Assembly: GCA_026874595.1 (NCBI GenBank)
Contig: CM049310.1
Coordinates: 1,426,001 to 1,490,000 of the forward strand
Direction: 5' to 3'
DNA from: Sipunculus nudus
Lineage: Eukaryota > Annelida > Sipuncula > Golfingiida > Sipunculidae
DNA: 64,000 bases
Shown here piece after piece: positions 13,401-22,400 of this stretch (positions are counted from its first letter, which is position 1; each line of letters begins with the position of its first letter). The notes beneath the pieces are model-generated. The model ran no database searches and was not told the DNA's origin. It saw nothing but the letters and a program-made list of their open reading frames with translations. The position numbers and the translations under genes were made by a program.

Positions 13401-16400
13401 TATTTTTGATACCTTAAAAGATGTGGTCATCTGTAAAGACTGGACCTAGAATCTTCTATCTTGACATGCGGGGAGGCCCATTAAAGTCTCCTTGGAAACC
13501 TGGAATTAGGTCTCTGTTACCCATATTCTTTGAGCTATTGGGCTCTGAAGTACCCCCCAAAATAATGGAAAATTTGATACAAAAACTCAAGTATCTGAAC
13601 AACTAATGCATTGATCAGCATGATTTTTGGCATGGATATTGATCATGATGGAGTGTTTCATTAGTTTCTGCAGACTAGTGGCACCACCTGTATTTTTTCA
13701 ATTTTTACGATTTTTTCCTCTATTTTTTAGACCTTTAAAGATGCAATCATCGGTTAACAGGGCACAAATCATAATGACTGGACCTAGAATCTTCTTACTT
13801 GACATCCAGGGAGGTCCATGAAAAGTCTTCTTGGAAACCTTAAATTAGGTCTCTATTACATATATTTTCCAAGCTATGGGGCTTATAAGTACCTGCAGAA
13901 TAATTGAAAATTTGATACCAAAGCAGGGCACAAATCATAACCATTGGACCTAGAATCTTCTATTTTGACAACCAGGGAGGTCCATGAAAAGTCTTCTTGG
14001 AAACCTTAAATTAGGTCTTTATTACCTATATTCTCCAAGCTATGGGGCTTTTAAGCACCCCTCAGAATAATTAAAAACTTGATACCAAAGCAGGGCACAA
14101 ATCATAACCATTTGACCTAGAATCTTCTTACTTGACATCATGAGAGTTCCTCTAAGTTCCCCTCAGAAACCTGAATTGAGGTCACTGTGTCACCTATTTT
14201 TTCTGAGTTACAGGCCATGTTTGAGTACCCCAGAAATATTGCAAAATACACACTTATTGCCAGATTCCTTAGGAACAGCTGGATGGATTTTCATCAAATT
14301 TGGTGTGCTTATTAGTCTTGATGAACTTTAGCTAATATGCATGGACTATGATGCCACCTACCGGGTACATTATCTAAATTTGTTTGCTGTGCAAGGACAT
14401 ATTGTCAATATGCCAGTCGGCTGATCGTCATGACCCATGGTTTCAAGATATCTTTATTTGGATAGGTACACAATTACATTGATGTATGTGAATGAAATAT
14501 TTGGTATTTTTTTGGGAGTTTCAGTTAAAAAAAGCTTGTTTGAAGTGGGTAGTAAGTTGATGGGTGCACTGGGGTTAGATTGTGTTTTAAATTGTTGTTA
14601 AACTTTCTTTTTGTTCTTTTTGTGTTAACTGTTGTTAAACTTGTGGAAAGGTAAAGTTATTTTGGCAAATAGAAGATTGTAATATAGTTTGATCTTGCTC
14701 TAGTGTAGACCTCCAAATAGAAGGACATAGAATATTTTGCTTCCTGTACGCTGCCAGTTCTACTGGCTTTTGATGGTGGGAAGCATGCATTGGCATTCAT
14801 TTTGTGTATGGTGCAGCTGCCAGCCATTTCCTGAGGGCTTGACAGATGCACCAGGAGTATATAATCTTGGGTACAAAAACAAGCATTTCTTGGTCACCAA
14901 ACTGGATCAGATGATCAGTCAGTCAGTCACAAACTATCCAACACATCATCTTGCCCTCTTGTGGCCGAATCCAGCAAACAAAGCCAAAGCAAACAGCACT
15001 TTACAAATAAATGGTGCATATAAAGTAGTATGTAAAGAGAGCAGTGGGGTTAATTAAGAGAAATAAGGTTCTTCAGTATGTAGATCACCTGCCCTGATAT
15101 ATAACCTCCATAATCCTCATCTTTTACAGGGTATACCCGGGTCCCTATGGGATCAGGAAAAGTGTACAACTGCTCAGGACTTGAGATTTCATTTGGGTTG
15201 GATGGAGCAATTGACCACTTTGCATACCAGCAGGTACATACCTTTTTATTAGCGAACCTGTGAGCTTATGCGATGGTGCAGCATTGTCCGTCCATCGTCA
15301 GCCGTCCACCATCAACAGTCCGCCGTCCAGGGCTGGCTTTCCGCCATCCATGGCTGTAAGTCAGAAACCGTTGGAGCTAGCAGCTCCAAATAACATGTAA
15401 GAATTAGTCACATGTGAAACTTGGTGCCCTAGAGCTGTTTATTTGGTATCTGCATTAATTTAGATTTTATAGAGAAAAAGCTTAAAAACCTTTAAAAATC
15501 TTCTTCTCTGAAACTGTCCAGCCAAATTGTCCAATATTTCAAAGTAATGATCCCTGAAACAATTTCTCTGAAGTTTGTTTGAATGGTTCAAGTTTGGAGA
15601 TTTTTGGCCAAGTTATGGGAGGTTGAACTTAGTCATCTGTCCAAAAAAGCACACTAAAATTAATCTCTCAGAAACGGCTAGAGCTATAATCACCAAATTT
15701 TATACCAATGTTTGTCACATATGTCATATCTGATTTTGAGGTATTGGTGGCGCCACCTTCATTGATGTGTTTTTTACAAGCGAAAATTTAATTTTAAATT
15801 CTTCTTGCTTATACACTGATTTATGATGAAACTGTTAAGCTGATTGGTTTAAACTTTACAAGAATTATTCTATGGTAGGGTTCTGCAAGTTTTATAAGAA
15901 TATATTGGGTAAGTACAGTTTAAAAAAAAACATTGTAGCCAATTGAAAAAGGCTTTCTGTATTTAAAAACAGATTTGACAACATGCTGAGTTTCAGCATC
16001 CAAATCAAGAGGTCACTCAGTACAAACAGGTTGGGTCCAGACATCACCATGGCAACTGACCTGGCTCTGGGGGGGTGTCTAGACAATGTGTCTAGATGTC
16101 TAGACACAGCGTCTAGATGTCTAGACACAATGTTTAGATGCAGAATTCCCAGATTATTGGAACTATATCTTTCAACTGTTTGAAAAAACTTGGTTAGCAT
16201 TATTGGAACTATATCTTTCAACTGTTTGAAAAAACTTGGTTAGCATTTTAAGCGAATTGGGTTTATCATCAGGTCTCATGTGAACTGCTGTGCCCTCATT
16301 TTTGGTTGACCTCTGACCTTTCCTCGCTGCCCAGCGTCCATTTGTGCGTCTGTTTCCACACATAAACCTGCATATCTCGGGAACCGTTTGACCGATCAGG

Positions 16401-19400
16401 CTAAAAATTTGCACAAATGTAGCCCTTTGATAGCTTTATAACTTACACTAAAAATGGTGGCGCCACCTGCAACCATTTTTGCACAGTGTCCATCTGTTCA
16501 TATGCCTTGGGATAATATCACCCATATCTCAGCAGTGGTTTGACTTATCCACCTGAAATTTGGCAGGTTTATACATCCTGGACAGCTTTCTCGATTTATG
16601 ACAGGTGGCGCCACCTACAATCAGGTTTACTCTGTAGACATCCAAGCTCATATCTCTGGAACCTTTTGACCGATCAGGCTAAACATTTTGCACAAATGTA
16701 GCCCTTTGATAGCTTTATAACATACACTAAAAATGGTAGCGCCACCTGCAACCACTTATGCACAGTGTCCATCTGTTCATCTGCCTTGGGATAAAATCAC
16801 TCATATCTCAGCAGTGGTTTGACTTATCCATCTGAAATTTTGCAGGTTTATACATCCTGGACAGCTTTCTAGATATATGACAGGTGGCGCCACCAACATT
16901 CAGGTTTACTCTGCAGACATCCAAGCTCATATCTCTGGAACCGTTTGACCTATCAGGCTTAAAATTTTGCACAAATGTAGCTTTATAATATACACTTAAA
17001 ATGGTGGCGCCACCTGCAACCACTTATGCACAGTGTCCATCTGTTCATCTGCCTTGGGATAAAATCACTCATATCTCAGCAGTGGTTTGACTTATCCATC
17101 TGAAATTTTGCAGGTTTATACATCCTGGACAGCTTTCTAGATATATGACAGGTGGCGCCACCAACATTCAGGTTTACTCTGCAGACATCCAAGATCATAT
17201 CTCTGGAACCGTTTGACCTATCAGGCTTAAAATTTTGCACAAATGTAGCTTTATAATATACACTTAAAATGGTGGCACCACCTGCAACCACTTATGTATA
17301 GGGTCCATCTGTTCATCTGCCTTGGGATAAAATCACTCATATCTCAGCAGTGGTTTGACTTATCCACCTGAAATTTTGCAGGTTTATACATCCTGGACAG
17401 CTTTCTTGATTTATAACAGGTGGCGCCACCAACATTCAGGTTTACTCTGCAGACATCCAAGCTCATATCTCAGAAACCGTTTGACCGATTGGGCAAAACA
17501 ATTTTGCTTGTGTATAGATCTCACATAGCTCTTCATCATAGGCAAAACTGGTGGCGCCAAATGCAACCACTTATGAACACTGTCCATCTGTTCATCTGCC
17601 TTGGGATAAAATCACTCATATCTCAGCAGTGGTTTGACTTATCTACCTGAAATTTTGCAGGTTTATACATCCTGGACAATTTTCTCGATTTTATGACAGG
17701 TTGCACCACCTACATTCATGTTTACGCTGCAGACATCCATGCTAATATGCAACACACCTCACTCTATTCCCCTTACAATACACAGTATAATAGGTACAGA
17801 CCTGGGGTGTAACTATACCTTATCTCATGATATGATGTGTATCGTGATACTTAACCTACAATACAATACACAGTATAATAGGTACAGACCTGGGGTGTAA
17901 CTATACCTTATCTCATGATATGATGTGTATCGTGATACTTCACCTACAATACAATACACAGTATAATAGGTACAGACCTGGGGTGTAACTATACCTTATC
18001 TCATGATATGATGTGTATCGTGATACTTCACCTACAATACAATACACAGTATAATAGGTACAGACCTGGGGTGTAACTATACCTTATCTCATGATATGAT
18101 GTGTATCGTGATACTTCACCTACAATACAATACACAGTATAATAGGTACAGACCTGGGGTGTAACTATACCTTATCTCATGATATGATGTGTATCGTGAT
18201 ACTTCACCTACAATACAATACACAGTATAATAGGTACAGACCTGGGGTGTAACTATACCTTATCTCATGATATGATGTGTATCGTGATACTTCACCTACA
18301 ATACAATACACAGTATAATAGGTACAGACCTGGGGTGTAACTATACCTTATCTCATGATATGATGTGTATCGTGATACTTCACCTACAATACAATACACA
18401 GTATAATAGGTACAGACCTGGGGTGTAACTATACCTTATCTCATGATATGATGTGTATCTTGATACTTCACCTACAATACAATACACAGTATAATAGGTA
18501 CAGATCTGGGGTGTAACTATACCTTATCTCATGATATGATGTGTATCTTGATACTTCACCCACAATACAATACACAGTATAATAGGTACAGACCTGGGGT
18601 GTAACTATACCTTATCTAATGATATGATGTGTATCTTGATACTTCACCTACAATACAATACACAGTATAATAGGTACAGACCTGGGGTGTAACTATACCT
18701 TATCTCATAATATGATGTGTATCGTGATACTTCACCTACAATACAATACACAGTATAATAGGTACAGACCTGGGGTGTAACTATACCTTATCTCATGATA
18801 TGATGTGTATCCTGATACTTCACCTACAATACAATACACAGTATAATAGGTATATAATGAATGTTACTCATACAGGGATATCTGACAATATAAAATGATA
18901 TTTGACTGTTTCAAGACATATTTCTGCATCAGTGTATCATTACTGTCCAAGAAAAGGTCATCATGTATTTACTGGGTAAATTTGTACCAATATAATGATT
19001 TTATCACAGATTGTATTAGTATTTAGGTTTATAAATGCAACCTGTCAAACAAAAGAACATGTGAATTAAAACCACTTTTGGCCAGTCCTATGGTTGGTCT
19101 CATAACACAGGTTTCACTATATATGCTTTGCTGAGTGCCGTCTGTTTACCCTATGTATTTGAATACTTGACAGGTGGAATGGGCTGGACCCAGTAACCCT
19201 CTGGGGATGTTCCAGTACTTCTCATATAATGAGGAGGATTTTGATGCGTTTGGTAAGCAGTATAACTACAACCATCACAGTGCCGGCTTCACTAAATATA
19301 ACAGCACCATGAACGCTCATCCTGAGAGCAGGGAGTGGCCAGTGGCTGCCCAGGAACTGTACGCCAAATCAGGTTAGTGTTGGTTCACTATTAAAAGAAA

Positions 19401-22400
19401 AAATGATGGTTATACTCTGCTCATGCTTGTGTGGCTTAAATGACCATGTTCCACTCTGCTCGGGCTTGTGTGGCTTAAATGACCAGGTTCCACTCTGCCT
19501 GGGCTTGGGTGGCTTAAATGACCAGGTTCCACTCTGCCTGGGCTTGGGTGGCTTAAATAACCAGGTTCCACTCTGCCCGGGCTTGTGTGGCTTAAATGAC
19601 CATGTTCCACTCTGCTCGGGCTTGTGTGGCTTAAATGACCAGGTTCCACTCTGCCTGGGCTTGGGTGGCTTAAATGACCAGGTTCCACTCTGCCCGGGCT
19701 TGTGTGGCTTAAATGACCAGGTTCCACTCTGCCCGGACTTGTGTGGCTTAAATGACCAGGTTCCACTCTGCCCGGGCTTGTGTGGCTTAAATGACCAGGT
19801 TCCACTCTACCCGGGCTTGTGTGGCTTAAATGACCAAGTTCCACTCTGCCCGGACTTGTGTGGCTTAAATGACCAAGTTCCACTCTGCCCGGGCTTGTGT
19901 GGCTTAAATGACCAAGTTCCACTCTGCCCGGGCTTGTGTGGCTTAAATGACCAGGTTCCACTCTACCCGGGCTTGTGTGGCTTAAATGACCAAGTTCCAC
20001 TCTGCCCGGACTTGTGTGGCTTAAATGACCAAGTTCCACTCTGCTGGGGCTTGTGTGGCTTAATTGACCAAGTTATACTCTGCTTGGGCTTGTGTGGCTT
20101 AATTGACCAAGTTATACTCTGCTCAGGCTTGAGTGGCTTAAATGACATAGTAAGCACAAAGTAATCAGGTTTAAGCTCAGTGAATAAAGTGGTATGAACT
20201 TAAAATGCATTGTATGTTTATTAAGGCAAAGTATTTATACAGTTGTTTTGTCACTACTTATAGTAATGTTTTATTGACAGAATAAAGACTATAAGAGTAC
20301 AAATGTGATGAACTTTTTTTCCAGCTGCATGCAGCAGGAGGTGCGGGCTTGTGATGATAAAATGATGTTGTATTAGAGTGATATGTACTCTGCCGTGCAT
20401 GTTCCTTCTCAAAATCCCAGCAAATGGCAAGGACTATGGAACTCATGTTATTATCCAGTAGATTTTGGAGAGTGATATGACATCTGTAATGTCTGTTGTT
20501 TCTCAAATGGTTAGATTAACATTGTTACTGCATTAGGTATTGCTACCCTAAAGCTTGTAGTATAGTGGTGACTATATAAAAGGTGTTAAAACTCAAATGA
20601 TTGACAGTGACATGGATTCTTTACCTGGTTTAGCACCAGTTTTATGCTTTCAGATGGTAGCTGTGACTTCTATATGCATGTGAAGCCAGTGGATGCCAAA
20701 ACATGGGTAAAATATGGGGCCCCACAGGATGTTTGGCTGCAATATGTCGGGAGACAAAAAGATAACCCAGGCAAGATTCAGTTTATTATCTCATTTGTTT
20801 AAGGCCAAAATAAAAAACAGGTATGGTTCTCAGGCACTTTTTCTCAGAAATCAATGCGGGCGGGCGCTTTTTAGCCAACCTGTGAGCCTATGCGATGGCG
20901 CAGCGTCGTCCGTCCATCGTCAGCCGTCCGTCGTCAGCCATCCGCCATCCGCTGTCCAGGGCTGGCTTTCCGCCGTCCATGGAGCTAATTATTGGGTCTC
21001 TGCTTTAATTAAGATTATAGAGAGAAAAAGCTTAAAAACCTTTAAAAATCTTCTTCTCTGAAACTGTTTAGCCAAATTGTCCAATATTTCACAGAAATGA
21101 TCCCTGGAACAATCTCTCTGAAGTTTGTTTGAATGGTTCCAGTTCAGAGATTTTTGGCCGAGTTACAGGAGGTTGAACTTAGTCATCTGTCCAAGAAAGC
21201 ACACTAAAATTAAAATCTCATAAACGGCTAGAGCTATAATCACCAAATTTTATACCAATGCTTGTTACATATGTCATATCTGATTTTGAGGTATTGGTGG
21301 CGCCACCTACATTGATGTGTTTTTTACAAGTGAAAATGTAATTTTTAACTCTTCTACCTTATACACTGATTTATGATGAAACTGTTAAGCTGATTGGTTT
21401 AAACTTTACAAGAATTATTCTATGGTAGGCTTCTGCCAGTATTATAAGAATAGATTGGGTAAATACAGTTTCAAAAAAACATTGTAGCCAATTGAAAAAG
21501 GCTTTCTGTATTTGAAAACAGATTTGACAAAATGCTGAGTTTCAGCAGCCAAGTCAAGAGGTCACTCAGTACAAACAGGTGGGGTCCAGACATCACCATG
21601 GCAACTGACCTGGCTCTGGGGGGGGTGTCTAGACAATGTGTCTAGACATCTAGACACAGCGTCTAGACGTCTAGACACAATGTTTAGATGCAGAATTCCC
21701 AGATTATTGGAACTATATCTTTAAACTGTTTGAAAAAACTTGGTTTGCATTTTAAGTGAATTGGGTTTATCATCAGATCATATGTAAAATGCTACGCCCT
21801 CATTTTTGGTTGACCTCTGACCTTTCCTCATTGCCCAGCGTCCATTTGTGCATCTGTTTCCACACATAAACCCGCATATCTCGGGAACCGTTTGACCGAT
21901 CAGGCTAAAAATTTTGCACAAATGTAATAAAATCACTCATATCTCAGCAGTGGTTTGACTTATCAACCTGAAATATAGTAGGTTTATTCATCCTGAACAG
22001 CTTTCTCGATTTATGACAGGTGGCGCCACCTACATTCACGTATACTCTGCAGACATCCAAGCTCATATCTAGGGAACTGTTTGACCGATTGGGCCAAAAT
22101 TTTTCATGTGTATAGATCTCACATACCTCTTCATCATAGGCAAAACTGGTGTTGCCACCTGCAACCATTAATGCACAGCATCCATCTGTTCATCTGCCTT
22201 GGGATAAAATCACTCATATCTCAGCAGTGGTTTGACTTATCCACCTGAAATTTTGCAGGTTATACATCCTGGACAATTTTCTCAATTTTATGACATGTGG
22301 CACCACCTACATTCATGTTTACACTGCAGACATCCATGCTAATATGCAACACACCTTGTGCTATTCTCCTTGCCACTTAATCCATGCCTCACTCCACCCG

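Noticed and set aside
19403-20164. 253-codon repetitive open frame, and a 209-codon frame on the other strand
   Set aside because: 39-bp period keeps frames open on both strands; flanking exon splices out at 19372 and no initiation or splice context supports coding.
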